64,000 bases of DNA. It comes from CAYQXJ01 sp964421565. GTDB lineage: Bacteria; Planctomycetota; Brocadiia; SM23-32. Location of the stretch: contig CAYQXJ010000003.1 of assembly GCA_964421565.1 (NCBI GenBank), positions 124,001 through 188,000 of the forward strand, given 5' to 3'. Below, piece after piece: positions 1-7,637 of the stretch. Position 1 is the first letter of the stretch. Each line of letters begins with the position of its first letter. Under the pieces are notes generated by a model. It was not told the DNA's origin, ran no database searches, and saw nothing but the letters and a program-made list of their open reading frames with translations. The position numbers and the translations under genes are program-made.

Positions 1-559
1 GTATGCGCCACAGGCCACGGAACCAGGCGCTACGCTGCCGCTTGGTCAGACGGCTCTTCTCCTTCTGTTCCGGCGTGGGCTGGGGCCACTGGCCCCGTTT
101 TCGCAGAAGGATGATGTACTCATGCTCGTAGGTTATGTGGCCGTCCTTGGGATAGTAAACCGACCCCATCCATGTGCCGCCTCCGGTCGTCTTGGTCGTG
201 GAGATTTTCGCCCAGATGATGTTCCCCATGAAGTCGAACTCCAGCTCGCGCGCTATACGGACAATGTCGGCAGGAATGGGCTGCACCCGGTACCGACCGT
301 GCTCGGCGGCGCGGAGGTACTGGTCTCCGATGTTGATGGCCATCCGGCAGCCGGCGCACAGCACGCGGTGACACTCCGAGAGCACGCTTTTGAGGTCGCG
401 CAGGTAGTCCTCGTACGGCTGGTCGTAGCCGATCTGATCGGGATGGGCATAGTCCTTGATGCACCAGTACGGAGGGGAGGTAACGACAAGGTGGACGGAA
501 CGGTCCGCCAGCTCGGGCATCCGACGGCTGTCGCCGAATATCACCTTGTGTCTGGACAT
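1..559 (-). CDS. DNA methyltransferase, N-terminal part (runs off left edge)
   Basis: This is the first 186 codons of a SAM-dependent DNA methyltransferase that continues beyond base 1. The ATG at 559-557 follows a GGAGG site at 566-570. The catalytic motif IV is TSPPYW at residues 27-32, preceded by a short strand with FGD at 8-10. This N-terminal position of motif IV is that of beta-class N4-cytosine or N6-adenine enzymes, whose SAM-binding FxGxG motif lies near the C-terminus and so falls outside the window. Further in, the protein has INIGDQY and a segment with GTWMGSVYYPKDG. Such small solitary enzymes are common in prophages and plasmids, which fits the decayed mobile DNA to its right. 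Target base and sequence cannot be told. Confidence 0.88.
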   Translation of the reverse strand, partial: MSRHKVIFGDSRRMPELADRSVHLVVTSPPYWCIKDYAHPDQIGYDQPYEDYLRDLKSVLSECHRVLCAGCRMAINIGDQYLRAAEHGRYRVQPIPADIVRIARELEFDFMGNIIWAKISTTKTTGGGTWMGSVYYPKDGHITYEHEYIILLRKRGQWPQPTPEQKEKSRLTKRQRSAWFRGLWRI

Positions 560-861
560 GTGCCGCCTCCCAACTAAAAGGCATCCTCACCGCCAAAGTC
601 TAAACGCCACCGGGAACCACCGCAACCGACGCGAGTTAGTTTGCCAGGACATGGTACCCACCTGCGGGAGGGTGCAGAAACGGAGAAGCCGGAGGGGTCG
701 CGCCCGCCCCGGGGCGGGCGCGCGCACGCGCGGAAGTTGCACGCCGCCGCCGCGCCGTTCCCCGTCAGAAAGTGGAAGGCACGCGCCAAAAGGGCCGCCC
801 GACGCCGCACCGGCGGCAAGGCCGAGGTCGTCGGGGGCCCCAAGCTCGATAGGAGCCGCCC

Positions 862-1047
862 ATGCATCCGACCGAAGCCGACCTGAGCCCCGACCAGCGT
901 CGCCGCGAGATCGCATCCATCCTGGCTACAGGCGTCCTGCGCCTGAGTGCCCGCCCGGAAGCCGCGCCCGCTCTGTCAATCTCCCTGGCACGCAACAGTG
1001 TTACAGACTCCCCCCTCTTTCCGGTAGGTACACCGCATGGCGCATGA
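862..1047 (+). CDS. Small protein of unknown function, copy A
   Basis: A 61-codon reading frame with AGGAG at 851-855 before the ATG. Its first 35 residues contain LSPDQRRREIASILATGV, which matches MAPAERLAEVSAILARGV in the next small frame (1082-1273) and LSPAERRRE in a broken copy near 3.95 kb. The C-terminal half does not match copy B and may be replaced or decayed. Proteins of this look, a short helix followed by a charged tail, are often seen beside recombinase modules in planctomycete-type genomes (from memory). No function is known to me. Conservation between copies suggests it is or was translated. Confidence 0.4.
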   Translation: MHPTEADLSPDQRRREIASILATGVLRLSARPEAAPALSISLARNSVTDSPLFPVGTPHGA

Positions 1048-1081
1048 GCGCCCGTGCTGCTGACCGCCCGGAGAACGAGGC

Positions 1082-1273
1082 ATGCCCGATTTCCTCCCGC
1101 CCGCCGCCATGGCGCCCGCCGAGCGGCTTGCCGAGGTGTCGGCCATCCTCGCCAGGGGCGTCCTCGCCCTGCGCCGAAAGGCGCGCCCGACGTCCTCCGA
1201 AGAATCTGCCGAACCCGGCGAAAACGGCCTTGATTCCGGGCGCGACGTAAGGCCTGATGTGGACGCGGGTTAA
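1082..1273 (+). CDS. Small protein of unknown function, copy B
   Basis: A 63-codon frame, 34 bp downstream of copy A, with a GAACGAGG site just before the ATG. It shares the helical core (residues 10-30, RLAEVSAILARGVLALR) with copy A. The tail is polar and ends in GLDSGRDVRPDVDAG, a closing pattern I associate with the same small-protein family. It looks like the more complete of the three copies in the window. No catalytic motif, membrane segment or metal-binding cluster is present. A DNA-binding or accessory role in a mobile element is possible but is only inference. Confidence 0.42.
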   Translation: MPDFLPPAAMAPAERLAEVSAILARGVLALRRKARPTSSEESAEPGENGLDSGRDVRPDVDAG

Positions 1274-1347
1274 CGCAGCCCGAGAACCCGCCGCCGCGAA
1301 ATCGCCGCGGAAGAGTTTGAAGATGCCGGAAACCTGCGGATTTCGGT

Positions 1348-1375
1348 TTGACGGGCCTCTAGAGGAGGGTACCAT
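1348..1375 (+). promoter_or_regulatory. Putative promoter of the DUF4833 lipoprotein gene
   Basis: TTGACG at 1348-1353, 16 nt, then TACCAT at 1370-1375. The block from about 1338 to 1378 is clearly similar in sequence to the region at 7100-7140, which precedes another reading frame. The spacer holds the palindrome CCTCTAGAGG. The start codon lies about 120 bp downstream. Confidence 0.4.
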
Positions 1376-1493
1376 ATCAGGGAAGGCGGAACTTGCTGGA
1401 GCAAAGGGGGAATCCCGGTTAGAGCGCTTCTGACCGGGAAGTTAGAGGGACCGACAGGCACGAGTTACACGACAACTTCGGAGAGAGCACACC

Positions 1494-2135
1494 ATGAGGA
1501 CACAACACCTGATCTGCACGCTTCTCACGGCCGCCATCATCGCGCTGCCGCCGCTGGGCTGCTCGCCCAACGGGCAGGCGAACGGAGATAGCGGGGCCAG
1601 CCAACCCGCCCTCGAGACGAGCGAAGATGAGGGCGGGGAAGAGGATGTGGGCTCGAGTTCCGCAGGCTCGGAGACGGATGCGGATGAGCAGAGCCCCACG
1701 CCCCGGCTCTTCATCATCGAGCGCAGCAAGAACGCCAACATCGTGGCCTACGACGCACGCCTCACCGAAGAGGGCGAGCTCGATGCGGAAGAGCCCGTCG
1801 AGGCCTACTGGATCCTGGACGCCGAGGGGGGCCAGCGGGAAGAGCTCTCGTGGCTACAGAAGAAGATGGCCTACGGGTTCGAGACGAAGCCGGCTTCCTC
1901 GGGCGAGGGCTCTGTGATGAAGATGGTGCCGCTTCCGAAGCGGGAGCTCAGGGTCAGGAAGGTTGACGGCAAGGTGCGAGCCGAGCTTGAGATCGACGGG
2001 AGGCCAGCGGTGCTGGAGAAGATCTACGTCGATTCCGATGCGCGCCTGACCGGGCCCAAGGTCAACTACGTCGAACTGTTCGGCAGGGACCTGGAAACCG
2101 GCGAAAAGCGCTACGAGAAGATAGTGCCGGACTGA
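1494..2135 (+). CDS. DUF4833 domain lipoprotein
   Basis: A 213-residue exported lipoprotein. Residues 1-23 form a signal peptide with lipobox LPPLGC, so lipidation is expected at Cys23. A low-complexity acidic, Ser-rich linker follows (about 25-68). The globular part starts with RLFIIERSKNANIVAYDA and includes PVEAYWILDAEGG, LQKKMAYGF and KVNYVELFGRDLETG, a pattern typical of DUF4833, a family of secreted or lipid-anchored proteins of unknown function. The start was chosen because CGGAGAGAG precedes it. It stands alone between decayed mobile sequence, so the context says nothing of its role. Confidence 0.85.
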   Translation: MRTQHLICTLLTAAIIALPPLGCSPNGQANGDSGASQPALETSEDEGGEEDVGSSSAGSETDADEQSPTPRLFIIERSKNANIVAYDARLTEEGELDAEEPVEAYWILDAEGGQREELSWLQKKMAYGFETKPASSGEGSVMKMVPLPKRELRVRKVDGKVRAELEIDGRPAVLEKIYVDSDARLTGPKVNYVELFGRDLETGEKRYEKIVPD

Positions 2136-2169
2136 GCACCAGCCGGGGTAACCGTTCACGGGTTTTCGG

Positions 2170-2571
2170 TCAAGCCACAAGCAGGCAGGGCGTAGGGCGC
2201 CCGGTGAGGTGGGCATGCAGGGCGTTGTGAAGATCCTCGTAGACCGACCGGCCTTGCTGGCGACATGTGGCAGTCGTCGTCCAGATGCACTCGCACCGTT
2301 GCCGCCCCGGCACCCCCCGCGTCCCCTGGGTGATGCGCCGCTGGATCACCACAGACCTGACCGCCTGCTCCGCAAGGTTGTTGGTCGGCTCCACGCCGGG
2401 CGTCATGATGAAGCGGAAGTAGGCGTCGCCGTGCCGGCGGAATCGCTCCGCCATGTTGCGTGCCTGGCGGGTCCACGCAGGATGTGTCGCCGGATGCATG
2501 ATGGCTTTGCGTTCCTGCCCGAACGCCTGCTGAAAGCGTTCGGGCCGCATCGTGTCCCAGCGGTGGATCAC
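2170..2571 (-). mobile_element. IS66-family transposase, C-terminal remnant
   Basis: About 133 codons of the catalytic end of an IS66-type DDE transposase. The hallmark is GVEPTNNLAEQAVRSVVIQR, whose Glu is the last residue of the DDE triad, followed by RRITQGTRG and CRQQGRSVYEDL. The N-terminal zinc-finger-like region, the first two catalytic Asp residues and the companion tnpB (orf2) gene are all missing, so the element is dead. No clear terminal inverted repeats were seen. It points to past transposition in the 2.1-2.9 kb stretch. Confidence 0.78.
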
Positions 2572-2630
2572 CTGGCAAAGAAACTGCAGCCGGACACCGG
2601 CGCCCTCGACTGGATCAAGCAGGAGAGGAC

Positions 2631-2822
2631 GTCAACACCGTCACCGGGCAGGTGCCCGACCAGTACATGCGCGACATAGACGTCGTGCGGTACGACCGCG
2701 CCGGCCAGGAGACACAAAGCTGGACTCCCCATGGCACGTGGATTAGACTACTGGAGTACGACGATCTGGAAGGCGGCAACACGGAGAACAGCATCGAGCA
2801 ACTGACAACCTGTTACCAGTGA
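2631..2822 (+). pseudogene. Fragment resembling the C-terminus of a phage tail (tube) protein
   Basis: An open frame ending at the TGA of 2820-2822 reads VTGQVPDQYMRDIDVVRYD, then SWTPHGTWIRLLEYDDLEGG and NTENSIEQLTTCYQ. Alternating strands ending in NxENSIEQL are typical of the end of T4 gp19-type tail-tube or related tail proteins. A neighbouring frame just upstream (about 2575-2625) reads KKLQPDTGALDWIKQE, which would fit the same kind of protein and suggests a frameshift near 2625. No start codon or ribosome site belongs to it. The family call is from pattern memory and is moderate at best. Confidence 0.38.
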
Positions 2823-2886
2823 TGGTCGCAGTGAGGCTTGCTCGGTACGCTAAGTTCAAATGGTCGAGCGACAGGAGGTGCCGAAA

Positions 2887-3522
2887 ATGAACAAACACAG
2901 CACGATTGCGGGCATCTCAAGGGATCTTGTGGGGGTCATAGTACGATTTGCGGCGTACACAGTCGTCCTTCTTGTCGCGCACGCCTTACTGCCCAAAGTG
3001 GCCCGCCGTGGCGATTTCTATACCTTCATCTTCAAAGAGGGCGGCCCGATCGAATGGTGTCAGATTGGCATGCTTATGATGGCAGCCGCTGTATTTGTAC
3101 TGGGAGCGTGGCGCATTCAAGCATTCTCTCAATGGCTCGCTTTCCTGGCGTTGGTAACAACCTTCGCGTGCGTCCGAGAATTGGACTCGTTTTTTGACGC
3201 GTTGGTTCCTCCCTTCGGTTGGCAACTACCTGCTTTCCTGGTCGCGGGGGGTATGGTGTTGATCGTCTTGAGGAACCCGGAGGGGTTCTTGAGCCAGGCG
3301 GAAGTATCCGTTCGCCACCGCAGCTTTGGGCTTCTGTGGGCCGGATTCGTCGTAGCAGTTGTATTCGCTCAGTTGGTCGGCCACGGGTCCTTTCTGAAGG
3401 CCTTGATGGGACAGGACTATATTCGCGACTACAAGAGGGTGATCGAAGAGCTCGGGGAGCTGTTCGGCTATGCCTTGTTATTGATTGGCAGTGTGGAGGC
3501 AGTTATAGGGGCGACCCACTGA
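2887..3522 (+). CDS. Multi-pass membrane protein of unknown function
   Basis: A 211-residue protein with about six hydrophobic segments. The ATG at 2887 is chosen over an upstream start at 2860 because AGGAGGTG lies at 2872-2879. Charged residues sit inside or at the edge of helices: RELDSFFD after the third helix, GHGSFLKALMGQDYIRDYKRVIEELGE before the last. The pattern of paired acidic residues next to a helix suggests a small transporter or membrane enzyme, but I do not recognise the family. It is AT-richer than its neighbours and lies between IS and small-gene remnants, so it could have arrived by transfer. Confidence 0.75.
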   Translation: MNKHSTIAGISRDLVGVIVRFAAYTVVLLVAHALLPKVARRGDFYTFIFKEGGPIEWCQIGMLMMAAAVFVLGAWRIQAFSQWLAFLALVTTFACVRELDSFFDALVPPFGWQLPAFLVAGGMVLIVLRNPEGFLSQAEVSVRHRSFGLLWAGFVVAVVFAQLVGHGSFLKALMGQDYIRDYKRVIEELGELFGYALLLIGSVEAVIGATH

Positions 3523-4205
3523 GGCGGCGGCCTCGGCCCAGACAGAACGCGGAAGACGGGCCAGGCCTTCGAGGAGGGGGCTTCGGCGCATACTGGGCAT
3601 TCATAGCGTCGGATGGTGCTCGATAAAGGCGGCCCAGCCAGCTTCAGCGGCGCTGAGGCCCGCTGCGCCGGGCGCATCGGCGCCCCCTCCGGCCCCGAAA
3701 TACCCCCACAGCGCAAATGCCTCTCTGAGACCGTCTCTTGCCAAAGAGCCAGCAAATCCCTACCATCATCTCGGCGAGCCACAGGCACCTCCCTTTAGAC
3801 AGGTTTGGACGAAACCTGGAGATGCTAACGGCTCGCCACTTCCTTTTCAGCCCGCCTCTGGCGGGCACGCCCGCCAGCGGCAGTCAAGCTTCGCCGCCTT
3901 TTACACACCTTGCTGGACGTTATCCATCCGACCGACTTGTCCACCGAAGCCGACCTGAGTCCCGCAGAACGCCGCCGCGAGACCGTAGCGTCCGGCAGAA
4001 CGAGGCAGCACTTTGCATGCAGTTCCCTCCGATGTGTAAGCAGTTGGGGCCTGCTGAAACCGTTCCGCTCCGGCGGGTTGGGCAGTTGACAGGCTGACGG
4101 CGAGGGGATAGTGTCACGCCGCGATTGTCCGGGTCTCCGCGCCGGGGCGGCACACGGCGTCCGCGCGCGGCCGGATGCCCGCCCCACCAATCAGGAGGTC
4201 GCCGC
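3523..4205. other. Gene-poor stretch with hairpins and a broken small-gene copy
   Basis: No convincing intact gene is present. Two strong inverted repeats occur: CAGGTTT/AAACCTG (3800-3806 and 3812-3818, 5-nt loop) and CTGGCGGGC/GCCCGCCAG (3858-3866 and 3869-3877). Neither is followed by a T-run, so they are not clear intrinsic terminators. A third, truncated copy of the small-protein family lies at 3921-3990. The end of the stretch holds the AGGAGGTC ribosome site (4192-4199) of the following esterase gene. Confidence 0.6.
3921..3990 (+). pseudogene. Truncated copy of the small-protein repeat
   Basis: The DNA from ATCCATCCGACCGA to CGCCGCGAGACCG closely resembles the start of the gene at 862-1047, with about 12 extra bases near the 5' end. 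It encodes EADLSPAERRRE and then loses similarity. There is no ATG at the matching place. It shows that the small-gene family has been duplicated by a local or mobile-element event. Confidence 0.45.
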
Positions 4206-5303
4206 ATGAGTTGCACCGGCGAGAAGTTGCCCGTTGCAGGCATCACGTCAGCACAGCCGCAAGCACATCCCACTTACCACGACGACCGCCGCGTCACCTT
4301 CGTGTTCGATGCCCCCGACGCAAACAGCGTGCAGGTGCAGATCCACGGCGAGGCGACGGACCTGGAAGGCGACATCATAGACCTGAGCAGGAATGAGGAC
4401 GGCAAGTGGACGGCCACGGTGGGGCCGCTGCGTGGGGGGTTTCATTACTACAACATGATCGTGGACGGCGCCCGCTGCGTGGACCAGCACGCGGAGGTCT
4501 GCTGGGGGTGGGGCCGGGTGATGAACCACCTGGAGGTGCCGGACCCGGAGTTCGATTTCTTTCTGCCGCGCGACGTGCCGCACGGCGAGGTGCGTCTGCA
4601 CTACTACAAGTCCGAGATGACGGGTTGCCTGCGCCGGGCGATCGTCTACACGCCCCCCGGCTACGATGGTGGCGAGGACCGCTACCCGGTCTTCTACCTG
4701 CAGCATGGCTCCGGCGAGTCGGAGCGGGGCTGGACGTGGCACGCCAAGGCGAACTTCGTGCTGGACAGCTTCATCGCCGACGGCCGATGCGTGCCGATGA
4801 TCATGGTTAACGACCACGGCTACGCCGTGCGCGGCGGCATGAAGGCGCCGTTCACCGAGGAGCGGTCCGAGAACGTGTTCACCGAGCTGGTGCCGCGGGA
4901 GCTGGTGCCGGAGATCGACACCAGCCATCGCACGCTGCCGGAGCGCAAGCACCGCGCGATGGGCGGCCTGTCGATGGGCAGCGGGCAGGCGCTGGCGATC
5001 GGGCTGGCGCATCTGGACACGTTTGCCAACGTGCTGGCGCTCAGCGGCGGGCTGCGGAACTTCGATCCGGAGACCGCTTACGGCGCCGTCTTCCAGGATC
5101 CACAGGCACTGAACGAGAAGCTGGACCTGTTCTGGTTCGGCGCAGGCTACGAGGAGGGCGCCGCAGAGCGAGGCAAGGCCCTTGAGGAAGCGCTCGGCGA
5201 GCTGGGCGTGAACTATGTATGGTGCCCCGTAGTCGGCGCGCACGATTGGAACACCTGGCGGCGACACCTGGCTGACATCCTGCCGCGCCTGTTCCGGGGA
5301 TAA
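4206..5303 (+). CDS. Esterase with N-terminal E-set domain (CE1/feruloyl esterase-like)
   Basis: A 365-residue alpha/beta hydrolase. Residues about 20-115 form an immunoglobulin-like E-set/CBM48-type domain, and 125-365 form an esterase D-like catalytic domain with YTPPGYDGG and YPVFYLQHGSGE. The nucleophile elbow is GGLSMGSGQALAIG and the catalytic His is in GAHDWNTWRRHL, so the triad appears intact. This two-domain layout is that of carbohydrate esterases of family CE1, such as those removing feruloyl or acetyl groups from plant or algal polysaccharides. There is no signal peptide, so it either acts on imported oligomers or is exported by an unseen route. The start follows AGGAGGTC at 4192-4199. 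Confidence 0.86.
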   Translation: MSCTGEKLPVAGITSAQPQAHPTYHDDRRVTFVFDAPDANSVQVQIHGEATDLEGDIIDLSRNEDGKWTATVGPLRGGFHYYNMIVDGARCVDQHAEVCWGWGRVMNHLEVPDPEFDFFLPRDVPHGEVRLHYYKSEMTGCLRRAIVYTPPGYDGGEDRYPVFYLQHGSGESERGWTWHAKANFVLDSFIADGRCVPMIMVNDHGYAVRGGMKAPFTEERSENVFTELVPRELVPEIDTSHRTLPERKHRAMGGLSMGSGQALAIGLAHLDTFANVLALSGGLRNFDPETAYGAVFQDPQALNEKLDLFWFGAGYEEGAAERGKALEEALGELGVNYVWCPVVGAHDWNTWRRHLADILPRLFRG

Positions 5304-5404
5304 CGCCGGCAGAAGACTGTGACGAAGCTGATCCGGCCGGGGCGCATTCGCATGTGAGCTCGCTCCGGTCCCCTCCGCCCGCTCCCACGCTGAAGCCCTG
5401 GAGA

Positions 5405-5456
5405 TGTGAAATCACACAACTTTCTGGACTTGATTTCGCATTGGCGCGCGTATAGT
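5405..5456 (+). promoter_or_regulatory. Possible promoter and operator of the radical SAM gene
   Basis: TTGATT at 5430-5435 and TATAGT at 5451-5456 are separated by only 15 nt, which is short. Just upstream is TGTGA-AA-TCACA (5405-5416), a tight inverted repeat that could bind a regulator. The AT content rises here compared with its flanks. The start codon is 40 bp downstream. Confidence 0.25.
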
Positions 5457-5496
5457 ACTGCGCGAGTTAGCGGCACTTACACTGCAAGGGGCCAAC

Positions 5497-6681
5497 ATGA
5501 TCCAGATGCCGGCAAAGATTATCTACGTTGACCCACGGGTCCACGAGCTTCCCCATTGCCGCCGACGTTACCAGCAAATGCGAGCGCATATTGCGTGCAG
5601 AGACGTGCGCGAACTCGATGAAGAAGCACGCGAGCAAATCGCGCAGCGCAGCAAGCGGCGCCACGGCAAGGACGATTTCGCTGACGATGCGGTCTTTGTG
5701 TTCAGCGCATGGGATGATCGTTTGGACCACAACGACCGCTACTTCCACTTCCGCCCCGGCCGCTCGAAGCTGAAGGCCGAGGGCATCCATTGCCAGGATG
5801 CCATGGAACTGAACCCGATCTTCGGCTGCCCCTTTCGCTGCGCCTACTGCGGGTTCGGCCGCACGGTCCACATTACTCTCGACATCGAGCGTTTTATGCG
5901 CCGGCTGCCAGCGCTGTTCTCGGAGTACCCGGGGCAGCAACTGTGGAAGTATTCCAACATGACCGACCTGCCGCCCTTCGAGCCCGAATACGATGGAGTG
6001 GCGCCCATGGTGCGTTATTTCGCCGAGCAGGAGGAGCGCTACCTGATGCTGTTCACCAAAAGCGACAACGTGCAATTCCTGCTCGATCTGGATCATCGGG
6101 GGCATACGATCATTAGTTGGAGCCTCTCCAGCGCGACCGTCAGCCGGCAGGTGGACCGCCGGACGGCGACGATGGAGCAACGCATCGATGCCATGGCACG
6201 TTGCCAGCAGGCGGGATACCACGTAAGGGCGCGACTGAGCCCCATCGTGCCGGTTAGGAACTGGCGGGAAGAGTACCGAGAGATGTTCGAAAGGCTATTC
6301 GAGCGAACTCAACCGGGCGTGGTAACGCTGGAGATGCTCGGCTGGTTCGACTTCGAGGACCTGCCGGAGGTCCTGCCCAAAGAGATGATCGAAGCTGATG
6401 TCTATCGTGCCGCCCAAAGGGCACGGAGCTGGATGAACGGCCGGCGTAAGGCGCCGTTCCCGTTCGAGGTCCGCCGCGAGGTGTACGAGTTCTGCATCGA
6501 CGAAGTGAAGCGTCTCAGCCCGAGCACGCCAGTGGCGGTCTGCCACGGCACGCCTAGGGTTTGGCGGGAACTTGGACCGAAGATGGGGATGACGCCGGAG
6601 AACTTCGTCTGTAACTGCGGCCCCACCAGCACGGAACTCAACCCCCTCATGTCCGGTTCCCCGGCGGCCAGCGGACCATGA
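5497..6681 (+). CDS. Radical SAM protein, spore-photoproduct-lyase-like
   Basis: A 394-residue protein. The cluster-binding motif is CPFRCAYC with Cys111, Cys115 and Cys118 (CxxxCxxC). The preceding NPIFG and the later LFTKSDNVQFLLDL, ARLSPIVPVRNW and AVCHGTPRVWRELG follow the layout of the spore photoproduct lyase (SPL) superfamily. In that superfamily a Cys in a CxE/T-P-x-W context near the C-terminus is conserved, here Cys349. True SPL repairs thymine dimers in spores. Outside spore-formers, family members have mostly unknown substrates, and nothing here indicates sporulation. The gene is monocistronic, with AAGGGG before the ATG. Confidence 0.82.
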   Translation: MIQMPAKIIYVDPRVHELPHCRRRYQQMRAHIACRDVRELDEEAREQIAQRSKRRHGKDDFADDAVFVFSAWDDRLDHNDRYFHFRPGRSKLKAEGIHCQDAMELNPIFGCPFRCAYCGFGRTVHITLDIERFMRRLPALFSEYPGQQLWKYSNMTDLPPFEPEYDGVAPMVRYFAEQEERYLMLFTKSDNVQFLLDLDHRGHTIISWSLSSATVSRQVDRRTATMEQRIDAMARCQQAGYHVRARLSPIVPVRNWREEYREMFERLFERTQPGVVTLEMLGWFDFEDLPEVLPKEMIEADVYRAAQRARSWMNGRRKAPFPFEVRREVYEFCIDEVKRLSPSTPVAVCHGTPRVWRELGPKMGMTPENFVCNCGPTSTELNPLMSGSPAASGP

Positions 6682-6751
6682 ACTGCGATTCCACCCGGTT
6701 TCAGATTCCGCCAGCTTTCCGTTTTCGCTGACCACGCACCAGGCATTGTCA

Positions 6752-6853
6752 GGATGTGTCTTCCTTCCAGAGCTTACATGCCACGGTCACGAGGCCAAGC
6801 CCCAGCAGAGCGAGCGTTACGGGCTGTGGGATCGGGGCCAAGGTTGTGCGGCA
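6752..6853 (-). pseudogene. Orphan PEP-CTERM-type sorting tail
   Basis: Reading on the minus strand from 6841, the frame gives LAPIPQPVTLALLGLGLV followed by TVACKLWKEDTS and a stop at 6754-6752. This is the layout of a PEP-CTERM signal: a P-x-P motif (PQP instead of PEP), a hydrophobic helix, then a charged tail. An in-frame TAG lies at 6859-6857, only a few codons upstream, so the protein body is gone. The break is where the IS-derived sequence on the other strand begins. The exosortase that would process such tails is not in the window. Confidence 0.5.
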
Positions 6854-6956
6854 CGCGGACTACGTCGTGTTCCAGATGGCCGAGGTGGCGGTCCCGCGGG
6901 AGCTGTTCGGAGCGATCTTGCAACGGATTCAGAGGCTATCCCCGGCGCCGACATGA
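6832..6956 (+). mobile_element. Transposase C-terminal remnant (IS4/IS1380-like)
   Basis: The plus-strand frame ending at the TGA of 6954-6956 reads KVVRHADYVVFQMAEVAVPR followed by ELFGAILQRIQRLSPAPT. I recall this ending from IS4/IS1380-type DDE transposases of planctomycete-like genomes, where VVFQMAEVAVPR precedes a final helix. Only about 40 residues remain, with no catalytic residue. It probably marks the insertion that destroyed the PEP-CTERM gene on the other strand. Confidence 0.48.
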
Positions 6957-7109
6957 CATCGAGCGGTACGCACAGAAAGGGCCGCGTTCTGCATTCGCGA
7001 ACGCAGCGGGTTTGTCTCGAAAGGCAAGAACCTGCTTCTCGCCCCGCATCCCGGGCACGGAAACGTTCCGAAACAGGCCGCAGCGCCCGAAGCTTCCGTG
7101 GATTTCGGG

Positions 7110-7136
7110 TTGACAGACCTCGCGGGGGGGTACCCT
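7110..7136 (+). promoter_or_regulatory. Putative promoter, similar to that at 1348-1375
   Basis: TTGACA at 7110-7115, 15 nt with a G-run, then TACCCT at 7131-7136. The flanks GGATTTCGG before and GGGTACC after the spacer match the block at 1338-1378 base for base. Whether it drives a useful transcript is unclear, because the frame that follows looks like a sulfatase tail. Confidence 0.35.
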
Positions 7137-7160
7137 GTCAAGTCGAAGGACAACTAATAG

Positions 7161-7637
7161 TTTCTCTACAGTAAATGGAGAATCTACAACCAGATGAGCA
7201 ACATGGTGGACGATCCGGCGCACGCCGGCCTCAAGGCGGAGCTGGCTCGGAGGCTGGACGAGTTGCTCGAGGTGGCCGAAGACCCCGATGTGCCCGTCCC
7301 CGCGTGGCGCGAGATGTCCGTGCCCGAGCGCGTGGCGGCCGAGAACGAGTATGACTGCCTCATCCGTCGCACCGGCCCGATGGAGCGCTACCGCGCGGCC
7401 GAACTCGATGCGTACCTCGGAAAAGCTGTCACGCCCGCCCAGAAGGAGCGCCTCGAGGAGGCCGCCGAGCAGGTCTACGACTTCCCGTTCTTCGGCAGGC
7501 TGTTCGCGCTCGAAGGGGCCCTGAAGGGCGGCTACACGAGGTACCAGGCGCGGCTGCCCGATCTGCGGCGCGAACTGGATGCCCACCAGCAGAAGCACCG
7601 TGAACTGCTGGCCGAGCGCGCGAGGCAGATACTGTGA
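7161..7637 (+). pseudogene. Sulfatase C-terminal remnant
   Basis: The open frame begins after a TAG at 7158-7160 and reads WRIYNQMSNMVDDPAHAGLK, the typical closing part of formylglycine sulfatases (…DPYQMxNLVDDPAH…). It continues for about 150 residues of charged helix rich in Glu and Arg and ends at 7637. The phosphatase-like core with the CxPSR site and the metal ligands is missing. An ATG at 7194 (MSNMVDD) could still permit translation as a 147-residue protein. I favour a beheaded gene, cut by the IS-derived sequence just upstream. Its stop overlaps the GTG start of the next gene (GTGA), which suggests they once formed one operon. Confidence 0.5.

Noticed and set aside
253..596. Other minus- and plus-strand frames across the methyltransferase
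   Set aside because: Only one frame contains the TSPPYW motif and has a ribosome site; the others are shadows.
3858..3877. Intrinsic terminator after the membrane protein gene
   Set aside because: The hairpin is strong but lies 340 bp from the stop codon and lacks a T-run.
5405..5416. TGTGA-AA-TCACA as a CRP site
   Set aside because: The half-sites match CRP but the spacer is 2 nt rather than 6, so CRP binding is unlikely; kept only as a generic possible operator.
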